Assembly (NCBI RefSeq): GCF_003710805.1
Contig: NZ_RHHB01000011.1
Location: 19,819 to 83,818 of the forward strand
Length of the DNA stretch: 64,000 nt
Direction: 5' to 3'
DNA from: Agromyces tardus
GTDB lineage: Bacteria > Actinomycetota > Actinomycetes > Actinomycetales > Microbacteriaceae
Shown one piece after another: positions 24,902-33,321 of this stretch. Both the position numbers and the translations under genes were made by a program. The notes beneath the pieces are model-generated. The model ran no database searches. It saw only the letters and a program-made list of their open reading frames with translations, and was not told where the DNA came from. Numbering within the stretch: position 1 is the stretch's first letter; each line of letters begins with the position of its first letter.

Positions 24902-25638
24902 GACGACGCCTCATCCGACTCGGCAGCGGTCTTCGGTGCGGCCCACCACACGGCGATCGAGAGGAAGAAGAGCACGGCGGCGCCCGTCGCGACGCGGTTC
25001 AGCACCACCATCTGCGCGGTCGAGGTCGAGAAGAACGCCGTGAAGGTCACGCTCGTCTCCATGAGCGCGTAGGTGCCGAAGCGCACGAGCAGGTACGCCG
25101 CGACCGCGAGCACCAGCCCGGCGAATGCGCGCCGGCGTGCGACGACGAGCAGCCACGACCCCACGAGCGCCAGCACGAGGCCCACGATCGAGAGCTCCGC
25201 GACATCCGCCGCACCGTGCCAGTCGCCGATGAGCACGCTGCGCGCGATGCGCCAGACGATGAATCCGCCCCAGGCGACGAGCGCGAGCGCCGCGAGGTGG
25301 GCGAGCGCCGGCATCGCGAGCGGGAACGTTCCTCTCGGCGCGCCGAGCCCGACGCGACGCAACCGCGCGCCACGCCAGGCGAGGTCGGCCGGGATGCCGC
25401 GGATCGCCCTCCCGAGGATCGATGCCGTCGCTCCGGCGCCCGAATGCTCGCGTTCCTCGAAGAGGTCGGAGGCGAGTTCGGCGCGGCGTTCGGCGGCGAC
25501 GTCCTCGGGAAGGTCGGCGGTGTACCACCGGCACCAGGCGAGTACTGCGCCGTCCACCCGCCCGGCCGCCCGGTGTCGAAGGCGAGCGGATGCCTCGAGC
25601 TCAGCCGCGCCGTCGGGGCCGAGCGTGACCGCACTCAT
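24898..25638 (-). CDS. Membrane protein coupled to PadR regulator
   Basis: The 246-residue protein has a soluble N-terminus (WCRWYTADLPEDVAAERRAE, LASDLFEERE), then four to five membrane helices (LAALALVAWGGFIVWRIA, SIVGLVLALVGSWLLVVARR, FAGLVLAVAAYLLVRFG, GAAVLFFLSIAVWW). The N-terminal pattern is that of membrane proteins found directly behind PadR regulators in actinobacteria. It overlaps PadR (ATGA) and the following gene (ATGA), so three proteins are made from one coupled message. Its role is unknown, possibly envelope stress related. Confidence 0.65.
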   Translation of the reverse strand: MSAVTLGPDGAAELEASARLRHRAAGRVDGAVLAWCRWYTADLPEDVAAERRAELASDLFEEREHSGAGATASILGRAIRGIPADLAWRGARLRRVGLGAPRGTFPLAMPALAHLAALALVAWGGFIVWRIARSVLIGDWHGAADVAELSIVGLVLALVGSWLLVVARRRAFAGLVLAVAAYLLVRFGTYALMETSVTFTAFFSTSTAQMVVLNRVATGAAVLFFLSIAVWWAAPKTAAESDEASS

Positions 25639-25988
25639 GCGAACGCCGTTCTCGGGTTCGGTGCGAGCGCGGTGCGCTGCTCGGTCTCCGCCCGATAGGC
25701 GACCACCCCCGCCCCGGTCACCCGGTAGAGCCGCCGCCGAGGACGCCCCTCTTCCGCAGCGATGCCCGGGTCCTCCCATTCGGATTCGACGAGGCCGCGT
25801 TCGGCGAGGCGGCCGAGCGCCTTGTAGAGGGTGCCATGCGCGGTCAGCGCGGTGGCTCCGGCGCGGTCGGCGAGGCGCTTCGCGAGCGCGAAGCCGTAGA
25901 AGTCGCCGTCGTCGGCCTGGAGCTCGATGCCGGCGCCGAGGATGTCGACCTCGAGGCCGACCAGCCGGCCTTCACGTCTCCGTGGCAT
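25635..25988 (-). CDS. PadR family transcriptional regulator
   Basis: The 117-residue winged-helix protein has the PadR pattern FYGFALAKRLADRAGATAL, HGTLYKALGRLAERGLVE and GRPRRRLYRVTGAG. I start it at ATG 25988, where the PadR domain begins; the longer frame runs through the repeat region upstream. It most likely represses its own operon and perhaps the divergent DUF4232 gene through the three repeats beside it. Confidence 0.9.
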   Translation of the reverse strand: MPRRREGRLVGLEVDILGAGIELQADDGDFYGFALAKRLADRAGATALTAHGTLYKALGRLAERGLVESEWEDPGIAAEEGRPRRRLYRVTGAGVVAYRAETEQRTALAPNPRTAFA

Positions 25989-25997
25989 GCACCCAGC

Positions 25998-26055
25998 ATA
26001 GGAAGATATGGCGCAGAAGTATAGGAAGATATCCGAGCGGGCTATAGGAAGATAC
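25998..26055. promoter_or_regulatory. Three 12-bp operator repeats at exact 23-bp spacing
   Basis: ATAGGAAGATAT occurs at 25998-26009 and 26021-26032, and ATAGGAAGATAC at 26044-26055. Start-to-start distances are 23 and 23 bp. On the minus strand the unit reads ATATCTTCCTAT and overlaps -10-like hexamers (TATACT at the middle copy). They lie between PadR and the divergent DUF4232 gene and are its probable binding sites. Confidence 0.75.
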
Positions 26056-26116
26056 CTGCCCATATGCTAGCGTCCACCTCGAGTCGCCCCATCGGGCGGC
26101 TCGGAAGGGGAACGAC

Positions 26117-27322
26117 ATGCACACCAAGAGGGTGGTGTTCCGAGCGATCGCCGGGGTGGCGTTGACGGCGACGCTCGCAGGGGGATCGGCGATGGCGGCG
26201 GGGGCCGCCGACGCGGGCGGAGGGAACCGGGTCGCCGAGCGGTCCGTGGCGGCGGCAGACGACGGCGCACCGGGCCGCGGCGCCGGACCGGAGGCATCCG
26301 CGGCAGCCGGTGGAGTCGGCGTCGGCGAGGCGAACGCGACGCCCGCTGCCACGGCGGGCGAGCCGGGAGCCGGCCCGGGGGCCGGCCCGGCGACCTCCCA
26401 GGCGCACAAGGACGACCACGCCTGGCAGGCGGGCCCGGTGCACTGCGAGGACTGGCAGCTCACCATGGAGTACCGCGAGCGGCCCGACCGATCGACATCC
26501 GACACCCTCGGGTTCGACGTGGTCTTCACGAACGCGTGGTCGCAGCCGTGCTCGTTCGCCGGGTGGCCGGGTCTGGTCGCGGAGGGCGCCGACGACGAGA
26601 CGCTCGCCTGGACGCTCGCGTCCGGATCGACGAGCACGCTCGTGGTCCTGCCGCCGAACGGCGGGCAGGCCGTCGCCGAAGGCACGGCCGAGCTCCCGTC
26701 GGTGTCGGGTTGCCCCGCGGCGACATCCGACCACCTGCGGGCCTACATCTCCTCCGACGGAGCCGGCGGCGGAATCGTCGACGATGCGCAGCTCCCCGTC
26801 TGCACGGACGGAACGTGGACGCTCTGGCTCGGACCCCTGATGGCCGTGCACGGCGCACCGGGCGACGTCGAGGGCGAGGTCACCCCTCCCGAGGAACCGG
26901 AGCCGCTGCCTGCGAAATGCCAGGACGAGCAGCTGACGCTCGAGTTCGTCGACCGGCCGGACCTGTCGGTCGACGGGGCATCCGGATTCGAGCTCGTGTT
27001 CACCAACGCGTCGGACACCGCGTGCTCGATCTGGGGATGGCCCGGCCTCATCGTGGAGTCGGCCGACGGCACGCGGATCGGCTCGTCGTGGACCGTCGGC
27101 GACATGGGCGACCCGTTCGTGCTCGCGAACGGCGACACCGCCATCGTGCTTGGCACGGCGCCCGACCCTGCAGCCTGGGGCTGCGAGGCGGTGACGGCGG
27201 ACCACCTGCGGGCGTACGTCACGTCGGACGGCGCGGGCCCGGGAGTGGTCGGCGCCGCGCCGATCCCGGTCTGCGTCGACGGGTCGACGGTGCTCGAGAT
27301 CGGGCCGTTCACCGCCGCCTGA
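26117..27322 (+). CDS. Secreted protein with two DUF4232 domains
   Basis: The 401-residue protein has a signal peptide (RAIAGVALTATLAGGSAMAA), a low-complexity Gly/Ala linker to about residue 105, then two DUF4232-like domains. Each carries a C...W(P/G) pattern: CEDWQLTMEYRERPD with CSFAGWPGLV, and CQDEQLTLEFVDRPD with CSIWGWPGLI; each ends DHLRAY(I/V)(S/T)SDGAG and a final Cys. The Cys pairs suggest disulfides. The domain's function is unknown. AAGGGGAACGAC precedes the ATG. It is divergent from PadR and shares its operator region. Confidence 0.85.
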   Translation: MHTKRVVFRAIAGVALTATLAGGSAMAAGAADAGGGNRVAERSVAAADDGAPGRGAGPEASAAAGGVGVGEANATPAATAGEPGAGPGAGPATSQAHKDDHAWQAGPVHCEDWQLTMEYRERPDRSTSDTLGFDVVFTNAWSQPCSFAGWPGLVAEGADDETLAWTLASGSTSTLVVLPPNGGQAVAEGTAELPSVSGCPAATSDHLRAYISSDGAGGGIVDDAQLPVCTDGTWTLWLGPLMAVHGAPGDVEGEVTPPEEPEPLPAKCQDEQLTLEFVDRPDLSVDGASGFELVFTNASDTACSIWGWPGLIVESADGTRIGSSWTVGDMGDPFVLANGDTAIVLGTAPDPAAWGCEAVTADHLRAYVTSDGAGPGVVGAAPIPVCVDGSTVLEIGPFTAA

Positions 27323-27340
27323 GGTTCAGTGGCCCAGCGT

Positions 27341-27379
27341 GGAGACGGCGGCGTCGAGTTCGCTCGCGGCGCCGTCTCC
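27341..27379. terminator. Terminator hairpin with 10-bp arms
   Basis: GGAGACGGCG (27341-27350) pairs perfectly with CGCCGTCTCC (27370-27379). It lies between the DUF4232 gene and the convergent SDR gene. Confidence 0.6.
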
Positions 27380-27432
27380 GCGTTCCGACCACGACACGCG
27401 CAGGGTCGGGAGCGCACACCGGAGTTCCGGGC

Positions 27433-28401
27433 TCACGGCAGCTGGGCGGCCCGCTGGGCGACGCGCTCCGGATGCCGTTCCTCGATCCAGCCGAAGAGCT
27501 CCTCCTGGTGGTCGAGATCGAAGGTGGGCTCGGCAGCGAGCGTCGGCCGCCCGAGCTCGACGTAGCCGCCGTGCAGGGTGGGGTGACGGTCGCCCAGGAG
27601 CAGGTCGATCGCGTGCCGGGCCGAGGTGCGCGGCGTCGCCGCCCTCGGCAGCACGGCCATGGCCGGCATGACGTGCTCCCACGTCCAGTGCATGTACCCG
27701 GGCAGGGTTCGGCCGAGGCCGGTTCCCGGCACGAGGCCGGGGTCGTAGGTGTTGAGCCGGCGACCGGATGCCGCGGCGCGGCGCGCCCACGCGTGCGCGA
27801 GCGTGACGAGCGCCAGCTTGCTGTCGGCATAGGCGCGCCCGCCGGCGTGGCGGGTGGCGCCGGAGTCCGTGCGATCGACGCTCGCGAGCGTCTCTGGCGG
27901 TGCGTACCGAGGCGACGGGATGAGCCCGAAGGACTGAGCTCGTCCTCGGTGCGTGCTCGACCCCATGAGCACCAGGTGGGCGCGCCGGGCGAGGATGGGG
28001 AGCAGCCCGCGTACGAGCACGTGCTGGGCCACGACGTTCACGGCGAAGGTCTGCTCGATGCCGTTCGCGCTCGTACCGCGGCGGTCGGCGAACTGGGCGC
28101 CGGCGTTGAGCATCGCCGCCGACGGTGCGGCGATCGCGCCGTCGGCGATCCGGACCCGGAGCTCCTCGATCGCCGCATCCACCGACCCGAGGTCGGCGAG
28201 ATCGATCGGGATGCCGATCGCCTCCCGGCCGGCCCCGCGCGCCCGGCGCACCGCCGCATCGAGCGCGTGCGGATCGCGGGCGAGCAGCACCAGCCGGGGG
28301 CTCGCGGGATGGGCGATCAGGTGGTCGAGCATCGCCGCCCCGATGCCCCTCGTCGGACCGGTCAGGATGACGGTGGGAGGAATGATGTCATGATCTGTCA
28401 T
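27433..28401 (-). CDS. Short-chain dehydrogenase/reductase
   Basis: The 322-residue Rossmann protein has the cofactor motif VILTGPTRGIGAAMLDHL, NAGAQ, the catalytic serine region LMGSSTH, and YADSK carrying the Tyr-Lys pair. The layout resembles the retinol-dehydrogenase/WW-domain oxidoreductase-like SDRs. ATG 28401 is chosen from the start of the Rossmann strand. It is divergent from the TetR gene at 28458 across a palindrome and is probably its target. Substrate unknown. Confidence 0.88.
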   Translation of the reverse strand: MTDHDIIPPTVILTGPTRGIGAAMLDHLIAHPASPRLVLLARDPHALDAAVRRARGAGREAIGIPIDLADLGSVDAAIEELRVRIADGAIAAPSAAMLNAGAQFADRRGTSANGIEQTFAVNVVAQHVLVRGLLPILARRAHLVLMGSSTHRGRAQSFGLIPSPRYAPPETLASVDRTDSGATRHAGGRAYADSKLALVTLAHAWARRAAASGRRLNTYDPGLVPGTGLGRTLPGYMHWTWEHVMPAMAVLPRAATPRTSARHAIDLLLGDRHPTLHGGYVELGRPTLAAEPTFDLDHQEELFGWIEERHPERVAQRAAQLP

Positions 28402-28420
28402 AGCGGTCAGTATGCGTGAT

Positions 28421-28433
28421 GTCAGTTTCTGAC
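28421..28433. promoter_or_regulatory. Palindrome in SDR/TetR promoter
   Basis: GTCAG-TTT-CTGAC is a perfect inverted repeat in the 56-bp gap between the divergent genes, a likely site for the TetR protein. Confidence 0.5.
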
Positions 28434-28457
28434 GCAAGGGTTCGCTACGCTGGTGCC

Positions 28458-29039
28458 ATGCCCCGATGGCCGGCCGATTCCCGCGCGCGACTCGCGAGCG
28501 CGGCGCTGGAGCTGTTCACGGAGCGCGGCTACTCGGCCGTGACCGTCGACGACATCGCCGAGCGAGCGGGCGTGACCGCGCGCACCTTCTTCCGGCAGTT
28601 CCGCGACAAGGAGGAGGTGCTGTTCTCCGACGACGACCTGCTCCTCCCCACGCTGCTGCTGGCCATCGCCGAGCCGACGGGCCCGGTCGACGCCGGCACG
28701 CTCATGGAGCGCGCCCTCGGTGCGCTCGCCGAACGCATGGAGCCGGCCCGGGACTCCTTGCGACGGCGCCAGGAGATCATCGATTCGGATGTCGCCCTCA
28801 CGGGCCGCGAACTGGCGAAGCAGGCGCGTTGGCAGCAGGAGATCAGCGTCGGCCTCGTCGAGCGCGGCTTCGACCCGGGCGACGCGGGATTGCTCGCGGC
28901 GATCGGCTTCGCGCTGTTCCGCCGCGAACTGCACGCCTGGCTCGCCGACCCGTCAGCCGATGCGCCGTCGCTGTCGGAGCGGCTCCGCACCGCGCTCCCG
29001 GCGGTGCGGACCGTGCTCGACTCCTCGACGGACCGCTGA
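28458..29039 (+). CDS. TetR family regulator
   Basis: The 193-residue protein has the TetR HTH (ALELFTERGYSAVTVDDIAE, RAGVTARTFFRQFRDKEEV) and a short ligand domain. ATG 28458 is favoured because it directly precedes the first HTH helix; the longer frame from 28416 would run through the operator. It is divergent from the SDR gene, with a perfect palindrome in between, so it probably controls that enzyme. Confidence 0.88.
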   Translation: MPRWPADSRARLASAALELFTERGYSAVTVDDIAERAGVTARTFFRQFRDKEEVLFSDDDLLLPTLLLAIAEPTGPVDAGTLMERALGALAERMEPARDSLRRRQEIIDSDVALTGRELAKQARWQQEISVGLVERGFDPGDAGLLAAIGFALFRRELHAWLADPSADAPSLSERLRTALPAVRTVLDSSTDR

Positions 29040-29060
29040 CCTCCCGATGCGGGCGACCCG

Positions 29061-30827
29061 TCAGCCCGCGGCGCGCAGCGACGGGTCGCACAGCGCGGTG
29101 AGGCGTTCGACTCCGACGGGTTCCTCGGCGAGCATCGGCACGATCGCGACGCGCGCGGCGAGCTCGCGCACCCGATCGATCTGCTCGACCTCGTTGCGGG
29201 CGCGCCGGCGCAGGAACGGCGACTCGGGCCCCGCGGCCGCGACCGAGCTGTTGACCACCCACGCCCACGGCTCGATGCCGGCGCGCCGGAGATCGGCGGC
29301 GAGTTCCTCGGCCTCGAGCACCGGGGTCGCCTCGGCGAGCGTGACGAGCACCACCTTGGTGTGAGCGGCATCCTGCAGTCGCATGAGCGGGGTCACCAAC
29401 CCGATGCCGTCGCCCATCTGACGCCGGATCTCGCGGTGGTAGGAGCCGGCCGCGTCGAGCAGCAGGAGCGTATGTCCGGTCGGTGCGGTGTCGATCACGA
29501 CGAAGGAGCGGCGGGCTTCGTGGATCGCGCGCGAGAACTCGTGGAACACGGCCACCTCGTCGTTGCAGGGCGACATGAGGTCCTCGGCGAGCGCGGCCCG
29601 CGCTTCGTCGTCGAGGCCCGGGCCCTTGGTCGCCATCACACGGTCGCGGTAGGCCCGCACCGCGGCGTCGGGATCGATGCGCGAGACCGTCAGGCGCGCG
29701 ACGGTGCCGCCATCGAGTGCCTGCGTGAGATGCGCCGCAGGGTCGGTCGTGGTGAGCAGCACCCGATGACCGCGTTCGGCCAGGCGCAGCGCCACCGCCG
29801 CCGCGATGGTGGTCTTGCCGACGCCGCCCTTGCCCATGCACAGCACGAGTCCGCGCCCGTCGCGTTCGATCGCATCGACCAGAGCCGACAGCGGGGCGGG
29901 CACGAGGGCGACCTCGGGCGCAGCGGCATCCGGCGGCGACACGGCGGTCGCGGGAGCGAAGAGTCGTCGCAGCGCGTCGACGCCGACGATGTCGTCGGGC
30001 TCGAGGTCGATGAGGTCGCGAGGCAGCGCGGCGATGCGCGACGGCATGGCGGCGATCGCGGCCGCCTCGCGTGCGCGCACCGCGGCGGCGAGCGGCTCGT
30101 CGCCGGCCGCGGCGGGGAGCACCCCGTTGACCACGACGCATCCGCCCGACATGCCGATCTCGCTCAACTCGGCGTAGGTGCGCTCGAGCTCGACGAGCGA
30201 CGAGCGCTGGGCCCGGGTGACGAGCACGAGCCTCGTGCGGGCGGGGTCGGTGAGCGCCTGCACGGCGTTCGCGTAGACGGCCTTGTGCCGTTCGAGCCCT
30301 GAGAGGGGGCCGAGGCAGGATGCGTCGCCGCCGGCCGTGAGGAACTCGCTCCACGAGCCGGGCAGCTGCAGCAGCCGGATGGTGTGCCCGGTCGGTGCGG
30401 TGTCGAACAGGACGTGGTCGTATTCGCCGTACGTCGCGTCATCCGTCAGCAGCTCGGTGAACTCGTCGAACGACGCGATCTCGGTGGTGCACGAGCCCGA
30501 GAGGCTCTCGCGCACCCCGTCGAGCTCGGCGGCCGGCAGCGTCCCGCGGAGCGGCCCGATGATGCGTTCGCGGTACGCGTCGGCCGCGGCCTCGGGGTCG
30601 ATCTCCAGGGCCGACAGTCCCGGGACGGACGGGATCGGGGTGACGGCGTTGCCGATCGTGAGGCCGAAGACCTGGCCGAGGTTGGAGGCGGGGTCCGTGC
30701 TCACGAGCAGCACGCGCTCGCCTGCCTCGACGAGCCGCACCGCGCTCGCGCACGCCACCGACGTCTTGCCGACCCCGCCCTTGCCCGTGAAGAAGAGGAA
30801 CCGCGGCAGTTCGTCGAGGAACTTCAT
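29061..30827 (-). CDS. arsA: Arsenite-stimulated pump ATPase ArsA
   Basis: The 588-residue protein has two tandem ATPase halves with Walker A loops TGKGGVGKTS (residue 14) and MGKGGVGKTT (331), and two DTAPTGHT switch-type motifs. The three metalloid-binding cysteines of E. coli ArsA (113, 172, 422) are matched by C113 in GSCTTEIASF, C171 in DASCLGPLSGL and C421 in SPCNDEVAVF. ArsA hydrolyses ATP to energise arsenite efflux through ArsB or Acr3. No such pump and no arsD is visible here. It lies behind the flavin monooxygenase gene after 152 bp, divergent from arsR overall. Confidence 0.93.
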   Translation of the reverse strand: MKFLDELPRFLFFTGKGGVGKTSVACASAVRLVEAGERVLLVSTDPASNLGQVFGLTIGNAVTPIPSVPGLSALEIDPEAAADAYRERIIGPLRGTLPAAELDGVRESLSGSCTTEIASFDEFTELLTDDATYGEYDHVLFDTAPTGHTIRLLQLPGSWSEFLTAGGDASCLGPLSGLERHKAVYANAVQALTDPARTRLVLVTRAQRSSLVELERTYAELSEIGMSGGCVVVNGVLPAAAGDEPLAAAVRAREAAAIAAMPSRIAALPRDLIDLEPDDIVGVDALRRLFAPATAVSPPDAAAPEVALVPAPLSALVDAIERDGRGLVLCMGKGGVGKTTIAAAVALRLAERGHRVLLTTTDPAAHLTQALDGGTVARLTVSRIDPDAAVRAYRDRVMATKGPGLDDEARAALAEDLMSPCNDEVAVFHEFSRAIHEARRSFVVIDTAPTGHTLLLLDAAGSYHREIRRQMGDGIGLVTPLMRLQDAAHTKVVLVTLAEATPVLEAEELAADLRRAGIEPWAWVVNSSVAAAGPESPFLRRRARNEVEQIDRVRELAARVAIVPMLAEEPVGVERLTALCDPSLRAAG

Positions 30828-30979
30828 GGAGGGTCTCCGTCATCGAATCGGGTGCACGCGCACGGGCGCACGGGCGCAGGACGATCATCGCGCCGACGCG
30901 CGCGGTGCGCCGGTCCTTTGGTCATCCCGGTCTGCGTCGGTGATCCCGCTCCGTGTCGCTCGGTTCGACGCCCGCGCGC

Positions 30980-32341
30980 TCAGCCGCAGCAGCCGGAACG
31001 GGATGCCGCAGCCGGTTCGGTCGCGCAGGATGCCGCGGCGGCACCGTCCGCCGGCAGGCTCGACGAGCACACCCCGGTCGCCGGGAGCACGAGCTCGACG
31101 TTGCGAGCGGCCGCCTCGTCGCCGGCGATCCACGCGGTGATCGATCGGACCTGCTCGTAGCCGGTGGCCAGGAGGAACGTCGGCGCACGGCCATAGCTCT
31201 TCATTCCGGCGAGGAAGAAGCCCGGCTCGGGGTGCTCGAGCTGGGCGAAGCCGTGCGGCTCGACCGTGCCGCACGTGTGCACGTTCGGGTCGATGAGCGG
31301 CGCGAGGCGCTTGGGCGCCTCGACGATCTCGTCGAGCTCGAGGCGGATCTCGCGGAGCATGTCGAGGTTCGGGCGGAACCCCGTCGCGTTCACGACGAGG
31401 TCGGTCTCGTGCTCGACGAGGTCGTCGCCTCGGAGTCCGTAGAGGCGCACGCCGGCGTCGGTGCGGCCGAGCCGCACGGTCTCGAACCGGTCGACGACCT
31501 CGATCCGGCCGGCGCGCACGAGGGCGTCGACGCGGCGGCCGATGTCCGCGCGGGCGGCGAGCGCGTCGTCGTCGGAGGTGGTGACCCGCACGGCGCTCGC
31601 GTTGCGGATCAGCCACGTGATGCGCGTGCCCGGCTCCTGCTCGGCGAGCTGGGCGAGGGCGAGCAGGGTGTTCGCGGCGGAGTGCCCGGCACCGACCACG
31701 GTCGTGTGGCGGCCGGCGAATCGGAAGCGCTCGCGACCGAGCACGTCGGGCAGGGCGTGGCTGACCCGGTCGGCGACCTCGGCGAGCCCGAGCGGGTCGA
31801 GGCCCGAGGAGGCGAGGCTGTTCGGCTGCTCGTACGTTCCCGATGCGTCGATCACGGCGCGCGCCGTGGACTCCGCGACGCCGTCGTCGGAGCGGGTGCG
31901 GAGCAGGAACGGCGTCGAGGCCCGGTTCGCGGTGCGCGTGCGATCCATGCCCTGGCGCGTGATCGCCTCGACGGTCACGCCCGTGCGGATGCGCGCGGCG
32001 ATCGGCTCGAGCGCTGCGAGCGGCTCGAGGTACTGCTCGACGAGCTGGGTGCCGGTCGGCAGCGCGTCGGGCGACGGGAGCTCCCACCCCGTCGCTTCGA
32101 GCAGTCGACGCGAGGCCGGGTCGACGACGTGCTTCCACGGCGAGAAGAGCCGGGTATGACCCCATCGGCGGATGCTGCTCGCCACCTCGTCGCCCGCCTC
32201 GTAGATCACGAAGTCGATCCCCCGCTCGACGAGGTTCGCGGCTGCGGCGAGCCCGATCGGGCCGGCGCCGATGATCGCCACGGGCAGGGTGTCGAGCCGG
32301 CGGTCGCGCAGGCTCCGGACGGTCAGGTCGATCAGGGTCAT
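30980..32341 (-). CDS. Flavin-dependent monooxygenase, arsenic-locus type (ArsO-like)
   Basis: The 453-residue protein has a FAD motif (VAIIGAGPIGLAAAANLVE), an NADPH motif (VVGAGHSAANTLLALAQL) and a final GMKSYGRAPTFLLATGYEQV. It resembles the flavoproteins found in actinobacterial ars operons (ArsO-like). The C-terminal tail is cysteine-bearing and ends SGCCG, suggesting metalloid contact. It starts at ATG 32341, divergent from arsR over two operator palindromes. The oxidation substrate is unproven; arsenite or an organoarsenical are guesses. Confidence 0.8.
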   Translation of the reverse strand: MTLIDLTVRSLRDRRLDTLPVAIIGAGPIGLAAAANLVERGIDFVIYEAGDEVASSIRRWGHTRLFSPWKHVVDPASRRLLEATGWELPSPDALPTGTQLVEQYLEPLAALEPIAARIRTGVTVEAITRQGMDRTRTANRASTPFLLRTRSDDGVAESTARAVIDASGTYEQPNSLASSGLDPLGLAEVADRVSHALPDVLGRERFRFAGRHTTVVGAGHSAANTLLALAQLAEQEPGTRITWLIRNASAVRVTTSDDDALAARADIGRRVDALVRAGRIEVVDRFETVRLGRTDAGVRLYGLRGDDLVEHETDLVVNATGFRPNLDMLREIRLELDEIVEAPKRLAPLIDPNVHTCGTVEPHGFAQLEHPEPGFFLAGMKSYGRAPTFLLATGYEQVRSITAWIAGDEAAARNVELVLPATGVCSSSLPADGAAAASCATEPAAASRSGCCG

Positions 32342-32359
32342 GGTCGCCGCACTCCTCGG

Positions 32360-32379
32360 ATATCGATGAACTTCGATAT
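32360..32379. promoter_or_regulatory. ArsR operator, left site
   Basis: ATATCGA-TGAACT-TCGATAT is a perfect inverted repeat 18 bp in front of the monooxygenase start, a typical ArsR/SmtB operator geometry. Confidence 0.7.
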
Positions 32380-32395
32380 AGAGTGTGCGCACTCC

Positions 32396-32425
32396 ATCGA
32401 CGTTTGTCAATATACGGGGTAGGAT
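32396..32425 (+). promoter_or_regulatory. ArsR operator, right site, and arsR promoter
   Basis: ATCGAC-GTTT-GTCAAT (32396-32411) is an imperfect inverted repeat. A TCGACG -35 (32397-32402) and TAGGAT -10 (32420-32425) are 17 bp apart, with the -35 inside the operator. The -10 ends 6 nt before the arsR ATG and no ribosome site is seen, so the arsR mRNA may be leaderless. Confidence 0.55.
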
Positions 32426-32431
32426 GGGCTC

Positions 32432-32794
32432 ATGACCGTGACCCTCCTGCCGATGGCCGACCCGCAGGATGCGGCATGCTGCACGCCGCTGACCCGCGAG
32501 ACGATCGACGCCGATCGCGCCGAGGAGCTGTCGCGCAAGCTCAAGGCGCTGGCCGACCCGACGCGGCTCCGGCTCGTGTCGATCGTGGCGGCATCCGATG
32601 GCGAAGAGGCGTGCGTGTGCGACCTCATCGAGCCCGTCGGCCTCAGCCAGCCGACCGTCTCCCACCACCTCAAGATCCTCATGGAGGCCGGTTTCCTCAC
32701 CCGCAGCAAGCGCGGAACGTGGGCCTACTACAAGCTCGTCCCCGGCGCGCTCGGCCAGCTCTCGCAGCTGCTCGACGTCACCGCATCGCGGTGA
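32432..32794 (+). CDS. arsR: Arsenic-responsive ArsR/SmtB family repressor
   Basis: The 120-residue winged-helix protein has the HTH segment GLSQPTVSHHLKILMEAGFL. It carries cysteines at 16-17 (AACCTPL) and 61/63 (ACVCDL). The N-terminal Cys pair plus a helix-3 Cys is the arsenite-binding arrangement known from Corynebacterium glutamicum ArsR1, rather than the E. coli type. Arsenite binding releases DNA. It is divergent from the monooxygenase-arsA genes with two operator palindromes between. Confidence 0.92.
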   Translation: MTVTLLPMADPQDAACCTPLTRETIDADRAEELSRKLKALADPTRLRLVSIVAASDGEEACVCDLIEPVGLSQPTVSHHLKILMEAGFLTRSKRGTWAYYKLVPGALGQLSQLLDVTASR

Positions 32795-32849
32795 CCTCGC
32801 GGTCGCCTCGTTCGTCGGCCTGCCCCACCACCGCGAGGGAGTGCCACGA

Positions 32850-33236
32850 GTGATCACCGAAGCCGCCCGGCAATTCCTGGCCGAACGCCACCTCGCGACG
32901 CTCTCGACGCTCGACCGGTCGGGCCGGATCCACTCGGTTCCCGTCGGGATCACCTACCTCGACGGCATCGTGCGCATCATCGGGAGCCGCGGGTCGCAGA
33001 AGTTCCTGAACGCCGCGCGGAGCGGGCGCGCGAGCGTGAACACGGTCGACGGCGCGCGGTGGATCAGCTTCGAGGGTCCGGTTCGCCTGCTCACCGACCC
33101 CGAGTCCGTCGCGCTCGCCGTCGAGCTCTACGCCGCCCGGTACCGGCAACCGCGCCCCAATCCGCAGCGAGCCGTGCTCGAACTGACCATCGAGCGGGTG
33201 CTGGGCTCGGCGGGCATGCGACCGGATCCCAGCTGA
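32850..33236 (+). CDS. PPOX-class flavin/F420-binding oxidoreductase-like protein
   Basis: The 128-residue split-barrel protein has [40 protein letters not shown] and [18 protein letters not shown], the pattern of PPOX-class (Rv1155-like) proteins that bind F420 or FMN. GTG 32850 is chosen with AGGGAG 8 nt upstream; an open frame extends further but overlaps arsR out of frame. Substrate unknown; placement behind arsR may be accidental. Confidence 0.8.
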   Translation: MITEAARQFLAERHLATLSTLDRSGRIHSVPVGITYLDGIVRIIGSRGSQKFLNAARSGRASVNTVDGARWISFEGPVRLLTDPESVALAVELYAARYRQPRPNPQRAVLELTIERVLGSAGMRPDPS

Positions 33237-33321
33237 TCGCTCGGAAGCTGCGCGGTTCATCCGAGATGAGTGCGGCTCACGTACCCTCGAGGGGAAGGTC
33301 ATCGAGAGACGAAGGAGTCCG

